DNA of 64,000 nucleotides from Kryptolebias marmoratus (GCF_001649575.2 NC_051434.1:25364359-25428358), one strand, 5' to 3'. Numbered from the stretch's first letter, positions 12,190 through 25,439 are shown. The notes: a model not told the origin generated them from the sequence alone. Numbers and translations: made by a program.

Positions 12190-12396
12190 TCTTGTAGGGA
12201 CAAACGTTGGAGGAAAAGATGATCGTGGTGCCTAAACCACAGGTCGTAGAATTTCTAAGTTCCTCCCACGACTCCGAAGGCCAGAAAAACAGTGGCGAGC
12301 GGGACCACTGCAAACATCAAAGCCCACCAGCGGAATCAGACAGGGTTCAACAGGATCCACGACAGACGATAAACCGATCCGGTCAATGGAGAAAGT

Positions 12397-12445
12397 GCTT
12401 CACCAGCTTCACCAGCTTCACCAGCTTCATCAGCTTCACCAGCCT
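12397..12445. repeat. 9-bp tandem repeat (gcttcacca)
   Basis: About five tandem units of gcttcacca, one with t for c (catca), in the 5' G/C-rich part of the L2 element. The unit keeps frame, coding a Leu-Val-Lys repeat on the minus strand. Confidence 0.85.
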
Positions 12446-12545
12446 TCCTGCGCGCTTTCCCCGACGTCTGCAGCGGGGCCTGCGACGGTGTCTCCAGACG
12501 GATAGGTGCGGATGACGGAACAGGTGCACAGGGACATCAGCCTGT

Positions 12546-15124
12546 AGAGGGGGAAGCTTGTTGCTAAACCCATTATGATTAAAATAGGCTAGCTTGGTGA
12601 CAGGTACACGAAGCTCCAACAGAGACTGAAGTTCATATATCAAAAGCTTCATATCCTTGAATAAATATGAAGCTAAAAATAACATAGATTCGATGTCAAA
12701 CTATGTTTTAGCCATGTATGCCAATTTAATTGTATTCCGCAATATTTAATTTTCTGAACTTCAGCTTTTTTATTTGTTTAATTTTGGTTTTGATAGACCA
12801 TTAAAAAAATAAATAAGAATGAAACCAGTTTTTTAAAGCTTATCATTTAAGCATAAGAACAGCTTTCTCCCATATTTCTGTACCTTAAAAATTGAAATCT
12901 CATTTGAACCTTTTTTTTCCCAGCAAACTTCAGTAAATCAGACTAGTGATTAGAAATATTATATTCTTGCCAAAGTAAAGAGCAAAAAATCCTCTCAGTA
13001 GAGGAAAACCTTTCATGTATGTAAACTGAAGTCCTGGACATCACCCCTCCTGGCCATCTTCATTCACATCCCTGACTTTACTAACAAAGTGTTGTCTGGG
13101 TTTTGGAGCCATCAGCCTTTCATTCTGTCTTATAAATACAAGACATGATGTGATCGAGTTGTAGAGGCAAACTGCCCTTTTCCCATTACTGTACTCTATG
13201 TTTTTGACATAAAAAAAAAAAAAATCAAGGGCAAAAAATATTTAAGTCTCTTTCAGTGAAAAGTCTTCACATTGATGCAGATCTGATATCTTATTTTGGG
13301 AATCACAACAAATAAGAAATTAGATTTGATGCCTGCCCATGAGCTGTCATTCCCATTTAGGCAGTTATCTGCATCCTGAGTCCTTCAGTTTGATCTTGTT
13401 GGCTAATTTAATTGCTTATTACTTTCAGAAATGTCCCTGTAGGAACAGGTTGCAGATTAGGAACCATAAAGATGGATGTGTAAGGATTTTTTTACTCTTA
13501 TGGAAATGACTCAACAGGGCTGATTCTTCCTTTAAAATAGTGTTGCTAAAAAAAACTACATTTATGTATGAATGGGACATTTAGAAGATTAGTTAAAAAT
13601 AGTTTGAAGCTGAGTCAGCATTAACACCATTGTTCTTCTGTTTATAGTTTTTTCAATATATTTTTTACGGTCAAACTACTTCTGTATACACAGCACAATT
13701 GCCCGTCTTAATTTAATGCTGAGAGTTTTTACATTTAACACTAGAGAAGTCTTTGTGACCACTCTTTTAAGTGTTAAATTAACCCTTTCAAACTTATTGT
13801 GTCAGAAAGGGCATCCAGAAAAAAACAACTGACTTATAAGTTAAACAAAATCAATGAGTACTTTTGCAAGGTGCTATACAGATGTGTAACACCAGCTGTT
13901 CCCAATCCCAGGGAGCCTGAGTCTTTGTGTTCCCCTGATGGCTGGAACCTGCTCTCTAGTCCCCCTTTGCAAAAATGGGGACCGCCACTCTCTGCCACTC
14001 TCCAGGTGTTGTTCCGTTCCTCCATTTGACATTGAAGAGGCGTGTCAACCATGACAGCTGGAGAAAAGTCTGATTAAATCTTGACTACAGTTTGTCAAGT
14101 GAGTCAAATATGTTTTTTCAACAGACTTTCTTTTTGCCACTCCCATAAAGCTCAGACTGGTGAAGAACCTGGACAAGTTGTTGGAGCTCAGTCTGTCCCA
14201 TCTCACCTGCTGAAGCTTGGACCTCCTTCAGAGAGTCACGGGGGTCTTGGTGGCCTGCTCTTGGTGGATTTACACATGTCCCATATTCCCTTCATTTCTT
14301 AAAGATAATAGAACTCCTAGTGACGTTTAAGGCCTTGGAGATCTTTTTGTTACTTATTTTTATTTAATTGGTATTACTCTGTAGAAATTTGATCTCACTG
14401 TGGCATTGAAGGTTTGTTTTTCCTTTTTTTTGTAAAGAAGGGCAATTTATAATAACCATGACTGATTTATGACGGCCATAACAGCATAAAACATTCAAAG
14501 GGGAGATTACTCTTTATAGGAAATGTGGTAATTAATGGGATTTTTTTTTTATTTTTATTTTGTTAACACATTGAGAGTTCTCCAACATCAGGGCAGGGGG
14601 TACTGTACACACACTGGTTCAGAGAAATCACTTGTTTCACATATCAACAATACCAAGGTGTCTGTACTCCCTCCTTTAACTGGCTGTCAGATTGTGAGCA
14701 GTTTTTCTTTACTTCCTTGTTTGTAAAAAGATCAGTGTTGTAGCCTTGATTCTCTCCTCAGTGAGTCGCTGACATTTACGCAGTGCCCTTGAGTGCAGAG
14801 ATGGAGTTGAGGTGCTTCTACAGAAATAACAGTGTTGGTGAGCGAGACGTTGAGGTGTCAACAACATCACACACACTCTGAGTAAATACAACGAGAAGCC
14901 TGTTCAGTTTGTTTCACACCCACAATAACAAAGGTTTTCCTGGTGTTTTTGGTCACAAAGCCATCTCTAAACACCTTAGAACTTGTAGTTTTTAGTCCTG
15001 TAAAACTTATTTTTATTATTATATGAATGCTGATTAGGCATTCAAACTATTTTTTGCTATGTTTGAATTTTTCCATGTTTTTTGCAATCCAACTACTTCT
15101 GCATACTTTGTGCTATATTAACTA

Positions 15125-15158
<34 letters not shown>

Positions 15159-16084
15159 ACTACTTTGAAAACATTTTCTTTGGAATCTGCTTCAGTTGTT
15201 TTTGTCTTCTTATTTTTAACTTTAAGCTGCTTTTTTATTGTCTTTTGCTGCTTTTAGTAAGCCTTTTAGTACTGTTTGCTTCTAGCATGTGTTGCTACTT
15301 TTAGCTTTTAGCTAGCCTTATCTACTTTGAACTTGTTGCCTGTGTTTTGCTCCTTGCTTTTTTTAGCTTTTAGCTAGTTTTTTTTTTGCATCTTTTAAGT
15401 CTTTCAGCTCTCACACTGCATTTTCACAGAAAATGTCATTTTTTTACTTTTGCGGTTGTTTTGTGCAGGTTCTGCTTTCTCATTTTCTGAAAATAGTTAT
15501 TAGTTATTAATAGTTCATTTGGCATGCTGTGCAGATCACAAAGTGTTTACATTGTGCAACTGCTTGTAAAAAACTGTTGCTGATAGAATTTTTCATAGGT
15601 ATTTCCCCATTTAAAATTCAAATAAACAAACCTAAAATGTACATTTAGGAAGCTATGTAATGTACAGTATGTGATGCTTAAAGCCAATGGGAAAGTGGAA
15701 TTTCTCCTCAGGTGTACAATGCAACAGTTAAATTTATTAGCATCCTAACTGTAAAACTTCATTGTTCTGCTGAGCCTGGAAAACTACCACTTAATAATCT
15801 TATTCTATGTTTTCTGTAAGCTGCAGACCATCCATTATGTCCTGTCACTGCATCAATGCACAATCAATCATGTCTGCTTGATTATACAGTTTAGAATGGA
15901 CAGTTTTTCCATTTTTATCACCTTGGGCCAACAATATACTTGCTTTGACTTCATGTAGGTGAAAAACTCCAACTTTCACATTGTTAGTTCTATACTTGGT
16001 ACCAGAGGCTTCTAAAAGGCCGAATTAGATTGTGGAGAATTCTAAGATGTAAACAATGACCATGAAGAAAATAAAGGAGATATC
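12546..16084. other. AT-rich spacer without recognised genes
   Basis: Contains an (AT)n tract and A/T homopolymers. A G/C-richer patch at about 13890-14330 (with gtaacaccagctgttcccaa) looks like repeat-derived sequence that I could not classify. No splice-bounded coding exon was found, including the missing upstream exons of ube2e3. Confidence 0.5.
15128..15155. repeat. (AT)14 microsatellite
   Basis: An alternating TA tract inside AT-rich sequence. Confidence 0.95.
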
Positions 16085-16454
16085 AATGTCAGTTTATTTA
16101 TATACCACATAAAAACAACTGAGTTGACCAGAGTACTTTACAATTCAATATATAAAAAAATGATAAATGAAATACAAAAATACATCATAAAACTATCAGC
16201 TATATAGGAACTCAAGCTCTGCTCGAATCAAACGCCAAGGAAAAAAAATGGGTCTTAATCATGGATTTAAAAGACTCAACAGTCTCAGGGTAAACCTTTC
16301 CATAGGTTAGGAGCAGAAATTGCAAAGGCCTGATCACCTCTGAATCTTAGTCTGGATCCAGGAACATGCCTGAGTTTATCTAAAGCCAGTGTCTCTTTGG
16401 AGTGCAACTATTGAAGACTAGTTGGGGATTTTAAATTGGGAGAAAATATGCCAA
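16085..16454 (-). mobile_element. L2-type LINE 3' end fragment
   Basis: The + strand begins gtcagtttatttatatacc and then parallels the 3' end of the 10-kb L2 in antisense: ggttaggagcagaaattg, gcctgatcacctctgaatct and tagtctggatccaggaac, corresponding to the GDRAF-APKLWN region. It is degenerate, with no open frame. Confidence 0.7.
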
Positions 16455-16692
16455 TTATCAGTTGCAGGCTCACTGAATTCTGAGTGTATGCAACCAGTGA
16501 GCCATGCAGCTGCATTTTGTGCAGCCAATTTTAGAAATTCATGGCCTGTTTTAGTGTGCATAGTTTGCAGAACTGTATTCTAGGCCATGCACATTATTTT
16601 GTTGCCCATCTCCTCCCACATTGCACCCACCTTGGCAGGTGCTCCCATGTTTAGGATTTCACCTGCTGGAGTACACTTTACAAATCAAGAAG
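16455..16692. repeat. dispersed repeat A, copy 1
   Basis: Shares a run of landmarks with 33083-33300 in the same order: gcaggctcactgaattc, gcattttg, tagtttgcagaactgta (copy 2 cagtttgcaaactgta), ggccatgcacat, and cctgctggagtacacttta. It sits at the end of an L2 fragment and may be a variant L2 3' region. Confidence 0.75.
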
Positions 16693-18100
16693 CTAGTCCA
16701 AATCAGATTTGGACTAGCTTTTTATACAACTTATCAGTGTAGTTTTTCAACCTAGACATTTCCCAACTTTTTGAACATGTATGAAACTCAAGTAACAGGA
16801 CCATACGCCTCAGCACTCATTCAAGGAAATTGAGAACCACCATGACATTCTGGAGACTCCTTTATGACTAGTTGCAGCTGAGTGAGATGCCACCTAAACA
16901 AAGCTTCAGATTTTAGCTATTAGCTAAACAATTATTATTACCAACAATTCAGCAGTAGCCCTGTCAAAAAGGTGTGAAGGATCATCATTACAGATTGCAA
17001 AACTCCCCTAAGAACTCGATCTGCAGAAACGTACAGGGACAAGTGAGTGAACTGTGCTCTTATCGCACTGAATAGCATCTGTGGAAGCTTTGGACCCCGA
17101 GCCCCCAGCTGCTGCAGCAGCACGACAGGACTTTTATTGTGCTGCTGCTTTCTGCCTGTATGTTTCTAAGAGTGCCACCAGGAACGACCAGAGCAAAGAG
17201 CTTGCCAGTCTTTTTCTTTCCAAATAATCAGACGCACACAGTCCTACATGAATGAGTCTTCTGCCGAGTCTGTGCGATGTCACAGCCTAAAAACACCCAC
17301 TCACTTCAAACACGAGCCACATTCAGAGGTTCTGTGAGTTTCATCTGCAAAGCAAACACAACAGCCTCAATCTTTTGTAGCCTCCTGTGAATGGTCTTTA
17401 ATAGTGCTGAGTCAGCGTTCACACAATTGCTTTTCTGCTTATAATTTCTTCTGTACATTTTTTGGATTGTAACTACTTCTGCATACTTTCAGCTGTTTTA
17501 ACCATGTATATACCAAAACATTCAGCTTGTTCAGGACATTACAGCTATAACTTTTGATTTTTGTATGTTTTATACATTTTTAATGGTTTAATTTTATGTT
17601 TTTTCTCATTTAAATGAACAAAGAAGTCTTCTTCAGCCTACTTGCTTCATTTTTAGCTATTTTTTCATTGGTTTAACTTTTTTCCTACTGTTTTGCCAAT
17701 TTGAGCTTTTAGTGAAAGATATTTTAATTATTTTAGTTACTTTTAGGTTTAGCTACTGTTTTTCTGGTTTTAGCCTTTAGCTGCAGTGTTTCTGGTACTA
17801 AAGTTTAGCTATTCTCTTGCTAATTTCAGGTTTTGCTTTGCTAACTTTAGTAAGTCTCTGTGTGTGGGTGTGCGTTTGCAGGTCTGTGTGTGAACTCAGA
17901 TCACATTTTTACAGTGAACATGGCAACAATAGCAACCAGATTGGCATCCTTGTTGTAGGAGCAAGAGAAGAACGCATCGCAGGTCCCCCAGAAAAGCAGC
18001 CAGAGAGAGAGAATACAGCACAGAGAATTGATTATTCGTCATTTTTTTTCTTTGTTTGTTTTAGGAATGTTCTGTTGAATATGTAGACAGCATAAACAAG
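16693..18100. other. no recognisable feature
   Basis: Unique-looking sequence. A short inverted repeat occurs at about 16692-16718 (agctagtccaaatc and gatttggactagct). No supported gene. Confidence 0.5.
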
Positions 18101-18890
18101 CAGATGTGCGATGAAACCATACCTGGCTGTTTATAGTCTCCCTGCCAGCCCTACAGAGCACAGCGTTGCATATTGTGGATGTTCTGCAGGTTTGCAGATT
18201 AGCCACTCTTGCATGATGATCAGATATGATTGTGAGTACAGTGTCTCTGAGTCCCGGGCTCATATTTCCACAATCCTGCATAGTCAGCAAGGTCTGCCCT
18301 TATTGCTGAATGTTCTGACAGCTATTTTCCCACCATCCCTAGCAGTTAGAACATCAGTGATGAATTTGGCAAGTGATGACTTTTCTTGATGAGCCTAGCA
18401 GCTACAGTGTAAAAATTAGGGTGTGCAGGTTGTCCTTTCCTGAAGACTTGGGTGTGATCTGTGTTCAGTAGTGTGACTGCCACAATCAGCAGTGTTGTGA
18501 TCATCAAACACACTATCATGACAAGTTCTGGGCATAAATACCAAGTTATGTTGTTTAACACTTGGGTGTTCACCAGCTCATACTCCTGATACTGTAGGAG
18601 ATTTTAGTACATCCCAAGGTCATGGCTTGGAGCAGCTGTGCTCAGAGGCCCACTGAGATCGTACTGGGCATACCAATGAAGCACAAATCCAACCAGATGC
18701 TTCATCCTTTCTTCCTCCTGATGAGTGTGGAGAAAGACACGGGACAGGAGGAAGATCTGGAACAGATACAAGCTTTTGCTCATAAACCTGGCATGATGGT
18801 CGGCCCCAGGGGAATACATGTGAAAATGTTCAATGGTCTCTCCTCTCTACATTCGGATTGGCTGAAAAAATACATGTGGTAAAATCCATA
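18039..18890. other. unidentified open-frame-rich block
   Basis: Open frames on both strands and fairly even base composition set this block apart from its AT-rich surroundings. On +, 18622-18882 reads MAWSSCAQRPTEIVLGIP and later QEEDLEQIQAF and HSDWLKKY. On -, 18573-18346 has a hydrophobic stretch WYLCPELVMIVCLMITTLLI that would suit a membrane segment. I recognise neither. It could be a relic of a transposon or host gene, or a chance assembly of open frames. Confidence 0.35.
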
Positions 18891-21609
18891 TGTCATTTTG
18901 CCAACATAATGTGAAGTTATCAGTAGGTTTTTCCCCAGATGCAGTGCTGCTTGTGGGCCTCCTGTTGCATTCAGGCTTACCTGGCATTTTCCAGATGATT
19001 TTCCTAAGTTCTGAACCCCAAATACAAAATTAAACATCCAAATCAAATATTGTTGGTTTACTGTTATGATGCTAGTAGCTCTAAACCAATAATTGTTTTA
19101 CCAACATAGTTGTACTCTTGATAGGCATGATTGACTGTTCTTTATAATGTATTAAAACATTTAAACATTTATCAGTACACATACATACATGTAGTTTGTG
19201 TGTCATGCTTTTAGGAAAGAAATCTCCAAGTTTAGATTAAATATAGCATCTGTTTGACTCTTAGAGGCCCTTGTCTCATCAAAAAAAAGGTTGTTTATAA
19301 TTAATGTTTTATTTTCGTTTTTTATACACTTTGAAAGTCCATCATTAACTTTACAACAACTTTCATATTTTCTACTAATTGACTAAATTTTGCTGATTCG
19401 TCAAAATTTCAAGAGGGTTGAGCGACCCTTGAAATTTATTTTAAAAATCTACAAAAAATGACATGGCTCCTTAGACCCAAAGGAACACTGATCCACACTG
19501 AGAGCAAAACCTTTCCAAAAAATGTTGGTTTGGACCACCCTGTTCTTTTGTCATGTTTGTTGAAGAGAAAAAAAAGATTTTACTTTGGGGATTTCTGAAA
19601 AAGCAATTGTTGTAGAATTATCAAAGAACCAACTAGCTGTCCTTCCAGGAACAGGTGGTTTTGTTTCAGGTGGAAATAGAAACATCTGTCTAACCTAATC
19701 TGTAACTGCTGACATTTATGATTGGCAGGGTCATTTCATAATGCACTTTACAATTCAGAGAAGATTGTTTAGACATCCTTTCAACCCATAAATGCTGACT
19801 ACCTCCTGGGGTCTGTGTACTGAAAGCTTAACTCAAGAATTTGTGAGTCAATAAATGTGCATCAGTAGATGATAGGCTGTCCAGAGCTAACATCATAGCA
19901 TCAGTGAGCTAAACGTTGAACTGCAGATGTTAACTTTTAAAATATATCTGTGCCAAAAGTAGCTGCCTTTAAATTGCTTTTAGTGATTCATTTCAGGCAG
20001 TAATATTGTCAAAATTAAAACTCATGTTGCATATTTTCCTTTCAGTATTTCACATTAACATATTTAACATTCATTATACCCCCCACCCTCTTTTTTATTA
20101 CTCAACATTTATTTACAGTGATTTACAAGTAAAGCCACAACAAAGCTGCTCAGCCATGGAAACGGAGGAAATTCTTGAACTCATTTGCAAGATCCTTCTA
20201 TGACTGCAAAAATGTAACCAATAAAGGCCGGCTAAAAAGACCAAAAAATGTTGCTTTTCAAAATTATGAAAAGCAACATTAAGCTGCCCCCAGATAAACT
20301 ATATTCCTTTATTTAATCAGGTTTGATAAACTATTATTTAAAAAAACAAATGTGCCATTTAGAGCTAAACAACAGAATGACAGTTTTATTACATGTAGCA
20401 GTGTTTTTCTTTATTCTTCCAGAGGAACGTGTCGGCATCATTTCTCCACCATCCCACTTCAGTCATTTCTCTGTGTCCAAACACTTGGGACATGGAACAG
20501 GTCTACGGCGGCCATGTGCTTTACAACAGCCTCCTATTTCACATAAACAACCTCACTCCTGTTCTCAGCTTAGGTTTCAGTTCTTCACACACGCTCACTG
20601 CTTCCTTCTTGCTGTGTAAATGATGAAAGTAAAAGGAATACATGGAACCGACAGGGGCATCTGGCCTAACTCCAGGAGAAAATGGAATTGGATTAGTGCC
20701 TTTGTGTGTGTGTGTGTGTGTGTGTGAGATGTGGTGGGGAGCATGGGTGGGGGTGGGTGGCAACAGCAGATCCAACAATGGAGCTCAGCAGCAGCCAGCT
20801 GCCCAGCGGTGAAATGCTGATGAACAGTGAGGAAAAAGAGTCGCTGTTGCTGCACCTTCCTGTGTGTGTGTTGTGTACCTGCTTTTTGTTACCTTTCTAG
20901 GACCATTTCTGGTGTATTCAGCTACCTTGTCAGAACAGTAGTCCTTATGGGGACCAGAGCCCTGTCCTAATACGGTGGAACGTGATTTGGGTTTAGGCCT
21001 AAGGTGAGGGTTAGGCATGTACTTGTCAAGGTTAGGTTTAGAGCAGCGGTCTGTAGCCTGCATCTCTGGGGCCAAATGTGGCCCCTTGTAACTTTGACTA
21101 AAAACAACATGTATCTGAATCAGTTCTGTTTTGAAATGAACAGATTTTTTTTTTTTTTTTTGTGGTTTACCTGTCTGCTGTTTTTCCAGCAGCAGAATGG
21201 CACAAGTTATTTACAAGGTTTGGCTGTGTAAACTCAGATTTTTAACACAGATTAGTTGACATGTCAATAATTATAAATGCTCTGATTCTAATTTCAGTAC
21301 CAGAATCAGCTAATTGAGCTCAAATTTTTATTTAAATATATTTAAAATTCAGTGATCAGTTTTGAACTTCAGAACGTTTTGACATACAGTGCAGTAAATT
21401 TTCCGATAGACCAGAAAATGTATATTCTTCAACATAATTTAGGTAAATTACTGTCAGTGTGGAAATGAGTTTTGACTCAGTCATCCACAATGACATTTAT
21501 GCTGGTTCCTGCTGTGTGTGTGATATTTTCTAAGCTTCCAGCAGATTGGGACTTTAAACAGCAGCTTTTTGTGGCTGATTAAAGAACCAAGATTTTCACA
21601 AAGAATTGT
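18891..21609. other. intronic or upstream sequence with (GT)n
   Basis: No gene recognised. A (GT)n microsatellite lies at 20703-20727 and a T-run of 18 at about 21145. A G/C-richer stretch around 20630-20860 shows no coding motif. If the first ube2e3 coding exons are outside the window, all of this is intron. Confidence 0.5.
20703..20727. repeat. (GT)12 microsatellite
   Basis: About twelve GT units. Confidence 0.95.
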
Positions 21610-21655
21610 GTTATTGCAGCTTCTTTTTCTTTATAAGCTTTTGTCAGCAGATTAA

Positions 21656-22504
<849 letters not shown>

Positions 22505-22742
22505 TGCAGCACTGAGATCTAACAGGACAAGTATGGACCCAAGTTCACTGTCTGAGGCCAGGAGGATATCATTACTAACTTTCACCAGTGCTGTTTCTGT
22601 GCTTTGATGAGCTCTAAACCCTGGCTGAAATTCCTTAGGTTATTTCTGTTCAGATGTTCAAACAATTGATTTGAAACTGTTTTCTCAACAAGGAATGGGA
22701 GATTAGATACAGGTCTATAATTGGCCAGAACTCCTGAATCAA
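22505..22742 (-). mobile_element. L2-type LINE fragment
   Basis: In antisense this is the RT N-terminal region of an L2: agatctaacaggacaag, ctgtctgaggcc, ccagtgctgtttctgtgct and gatacaggtctataattgg. The same blocks recur in the 10-kb L2 at about 11100-11300 (gcagtttcagtgctgtg). Its end at 22742 is also the left breakpoint of the ube2e3 exon duplicate. Confidence 0.75.
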
Positions 22743-22869
22743 GTTATTGCAGCTTCTTTTTCTTTATAAGCTTTTGTCAGCAGATTAAATTTCACCATCT
22801 TTTCTCCCTCGATGCAGTGCTGGACCTAAAGGGGACAACATCTATGAGTGGAGGTCAACTATCCTGGGC
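22743..22869 (+). pseudogene. partial duplicate of ube2e3 intron-exon boundary
   Basis: These 127 bp match 21610-21736 without a mismatch or gap. They copy 75 bp of intron with its acceptor and the first 52 bp of the exon at 21685. The copy breaks after ATCCTGGGC. If its acceptor were used, the frame would read two further codons and hit TAG at 22873, truncating the enzyme. Left of the copy is L2-derived sequence; right of it, after 3 bp, is a perfect hairpin. The lack of divergence means a very recent event or an assembly error. Confidence 0.9.
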
Positions 22870-22872
22870 AAC

Positions 22873-22916
22873 TAGCAACTTTGTTAACAGCCCTTAGGCT
22901 GTTAACAAAGTTGCTA
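22873..22916. repeat. perfect 20-bp inverted repeat (hairpin)
   Basis: Arms TAGCAACTTTGTTAACAGCC (22873-22892) and its exact reverse complement (22897-22916) are separated by four bases. The hairpin starts 3 bp after the breakpoint of the exon duplicate. There is no T-run, so it is not a terminator-like structure. Confidence 0.9.
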
Positions 22917-23592
22917 AATTGCTGGAAAAACCCATATTGTACTTAGCATTTTTTTACACCATCACAATGGATTTGCCTACTACACTGAGTGAACACTTAG
23001 TTCTGAATAATGTGAAGTATTTGCATTCTGCTCAGTGCCAGTACTTAACATCTTTTTTGCTCCTTCTCCCTATATTATATCTTGTTCTAAAGTTATTGTC
23101 CAGTGATTTATTTGTTTTTTCACTAGCATTCGTACAGTAATACGGTAACGAAGTATGGATTTTCACAAAAAACAACTTTAAAAACTTGCAGAACAAAAGA
23201 AGTGCTGATTGCATGTGTATTTGAGTTGATGCAGCAAGGGTCTGTTATAGGCTGGCTGGCATTAGTCAACACTGTGGCAGTTGAAATTTCAATTTACATT
23301 TAGAAACATTTTCATCAAGCCTGTCAGACTGAGGAATGCAACTCAGATGAAGAGTAGGATAATCAGGCAGAGCAAGAGTTTGAGTTGGAAGAACCGTCCC
23401 TGTTTGAGCCAGTTTGACTCAGATTATTTCAAAGCCATGTTTGATGCTGCTGTAGAAGGTAAACAGTGTTGACAACAACAATCATCTTCAGAATTTAAAT
23501 AGATACAAATCTATTTTTATTCCTGTTTCCAGAGCGATGTGATTTGTTTGTTTTTTTGCTTTATCCCACTGGTGTTGACTGGACTGATAGCA
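22917..23592. other. ube2e3 intron, nothing recognised
   Basis: AT-rich. An open frame of 63 codons at 23281-23472 has no recognised motif. Confidence 0.5.
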
Positions 23593-24320
23593 CAGGGTTT
23601 CCCCCAGAAAAGAGGCTAAGCCTGGTGGTAGGTGGCCGATCGCCGGCCGACCGTGATTTAGTAAAAAAAATTATTCAAGTTGACAGGAAAGTTGAAAATA
23701 TGGCTATTTATTATGTGATATTGTAAGATATTTGTGTCAAATATTTACACAACTACAGTTTTACAAAAAGGCACTTTTGAAATACTTTCTTGAAAAAAAT
23801 TGTTTGCACCTAATTTAAATCCTAATTTAAGTCACATTTACAAATAAATAAAATTAACATAAATGAAAAAGTGCAAACAAAGCACCAACAGGTCTCACAT
23901 CAAGGCCAATGAATAACAACAGAGAACTCTGAAAAACAGACAGATGCTGTACTGTACTGTGCTTTGTGTGGCACAGGCTGCATGTTGGATCACTACATGG
24001 AACAACAAAACTTATCTAATGCTGAATTTAATAGCATCATTTTACTGTTAAACAAAGATAAATTAGCATGCATCATATTAATATTTTTCACTAAGTACAT
24101 GCTTTGTGCAGGGACGGGGACAGCGCTATTGCGTCACTGTTGGTGCGCGCACCCTCGCGTGGTGATCAACACGGTGACCTCGCTGTGGGGGTGCTGGTGG
24201 AAAATAACGTGTATAAAAAAAATGATGTATTTTACAATAAACAAACGGAGCTTAGCCTGGCGATGGGGTAGGGAAAGCCTGGTGGCCCGCCAGGCTGATA
24301 ACACACTGGGGGAAACCCTG
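23593..24320. mobile_element. hAT-like non-autonomous DNA element, complete
   Basis: Perfect 15-bp terminal inverted repeats, CAGGGTTTCCCCCAG and CTGGGGGAAACCCTG, bound 728 bp without transposase. CAGGG-type ends suggest the hAT superfamily. The flanking 8-mers (tgatagca and cagcagtg) do not match, so the target duplication is lost or the ends recombined. The right part (about 24110-24190) is G/C-rich and shares tgcgtcactgttgg, gcaccctcgc and ggtgatcaac with the DNA element ending near 60400. Subterminal sequence near both ends contains cctggtgg repeats. Confidence 0.85.
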
Positions 24321-25439
24321 CAGCAGTGTTATAAGCTGTACTGCAAGAGGTTGGGCTAAAAGTAAAGTTCACATAGGAAGCAGTATGCTGCAGCCACCTC
24401 TTCCATGTGTGACAGCAGATCGCTGAGTGTGTAGTTCTGTGTGCTGAGACTTAAAATCTGGCAATTTCAGTCTATCCTGGTTCTCTTCATTAACCACTTC
24501 CATTTGCTTATTTTTGCTTATATTTTGCCAGAAATGCATTCAGTGTTGCCACAGTTGGCTCAGTTGTTTTGCTGCATCTGTACAGAATATAAGTAAATGC
24601 AAATTCAGTAGAAAACATACCAATACAGAGAAAAAAACATCAAGAAAAAAACAAACAGACTTACTCAGAGTAACTCTGATCAATTGACTTCTGCTTTGTG
24701 TGACGTCAACAGAAGATTTGCATGTTTGGTAGAATTTTAACACCATGAAATGACTTTTACAGCAATACTAATAGAACTAGAGAAATTTGTGACTGCTGAG
24801 TGGGAAAAGACTGAAGTTTGTTGAAAACAGATTTGTTCAAGTTAAAACAAGCTAAACTCAGTAAAACAGCTAAAAGCTAAAATTAGCAAAATAGTAGCTA
24901 AAAATTTAAATCAGCAAAACTGTAACTAAAAGCTAAAATTAGCAAAGCAGCCAGTGGTTTAAGTTGACAACACCATATCTGAAAGCTAAAGTTAGAGAAG
25001 GCTTTTAGTGCGTGCACATGGAGGAGGTCATGGTTTGCGGGAGATCTCTGTGGAAATGTGATTATAATATATTTATTTAACATGTAAAGTCTGTCCATTG
25101 CAGAACTTTTACATCCCCTGGGTCATATCTGTATAAATGTCAGGTCTTCAGACTTACTATGTTGTAAGGTAATGATAGATGACCAGCTAGCTGAAATAAT
25201 CATCAAACTTGAGTTGATGATATCAAAGTCAGTTCAGAGGGAAGTGGTGGCTGCTCTAAAACTGCTGGAAGAAAAAGACAGTCGGGGTTCATTTGTTGAT
25301 TTTGTACCAAGGGGTACTGGGTTGGCACTTACCCCATATCTTCAGACCTATTCAGGTTTGTTTTGAATGTGATCATGTATCTGAAATTGTTTGCCTTTTC
25401 TTTCTCTTCGCTCATTGTGTCACATGTTGAAACTTTTCT
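24321..25439. other. ube2e3 intron, nothing recognised
   Basis: AT-rich with repeated ctaaaagctaaaattagc-like A-rich phrases (about 24870-24990). No gene. Confidence 0.5.

Larger units (their letters stand above)
9985..12545 (-). mobile_element. L2/CR1-group LINE, moderately preserved
   Basis: The element is read right to left. Its 3' end on the + strand is aaatcaaatttatttatatagcac, preceded by a short aatc-rich tail. ORF2 remains cover about 12189-10016. The 5' side (12195-12545) is G/C-rich and carries a 9-bp repeat. Similar but older L2 pieces lie at 1440-2700, 16085-16455, 22505-22742, 45370-45640 and 49650-52110 in the window. Confidence 0.88.

Noticed and set aside
14130..14340. G/C-richer patch as a transposase or gene
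   Set aside because: No readable frame with known motifs on either strand.
18346..18573. Membrane-like minus frame as an exon of a Piezo-type channel
   Set aside because: Only a loose resemblance of a few residues around the hydrophobic stretch, with stops and no continuation in adjacent sequence.
1..21609. Upstream coding exons of ube2e3 (lysine-rich first helix, DPPPNC motif)
   Set aside because: I looked for the conserved codon pattern on the + strand and did not find it. They may lie outside the window or be too divergent to see by eye.
22818..22874. Duplicate ube2e3 exon as an alternative coding exon
   Set aside because: Only 52 bases of exon are copied and the frame meets TAG at 22873. 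No donor follows in frame, so it cannot give a functional enzyme.
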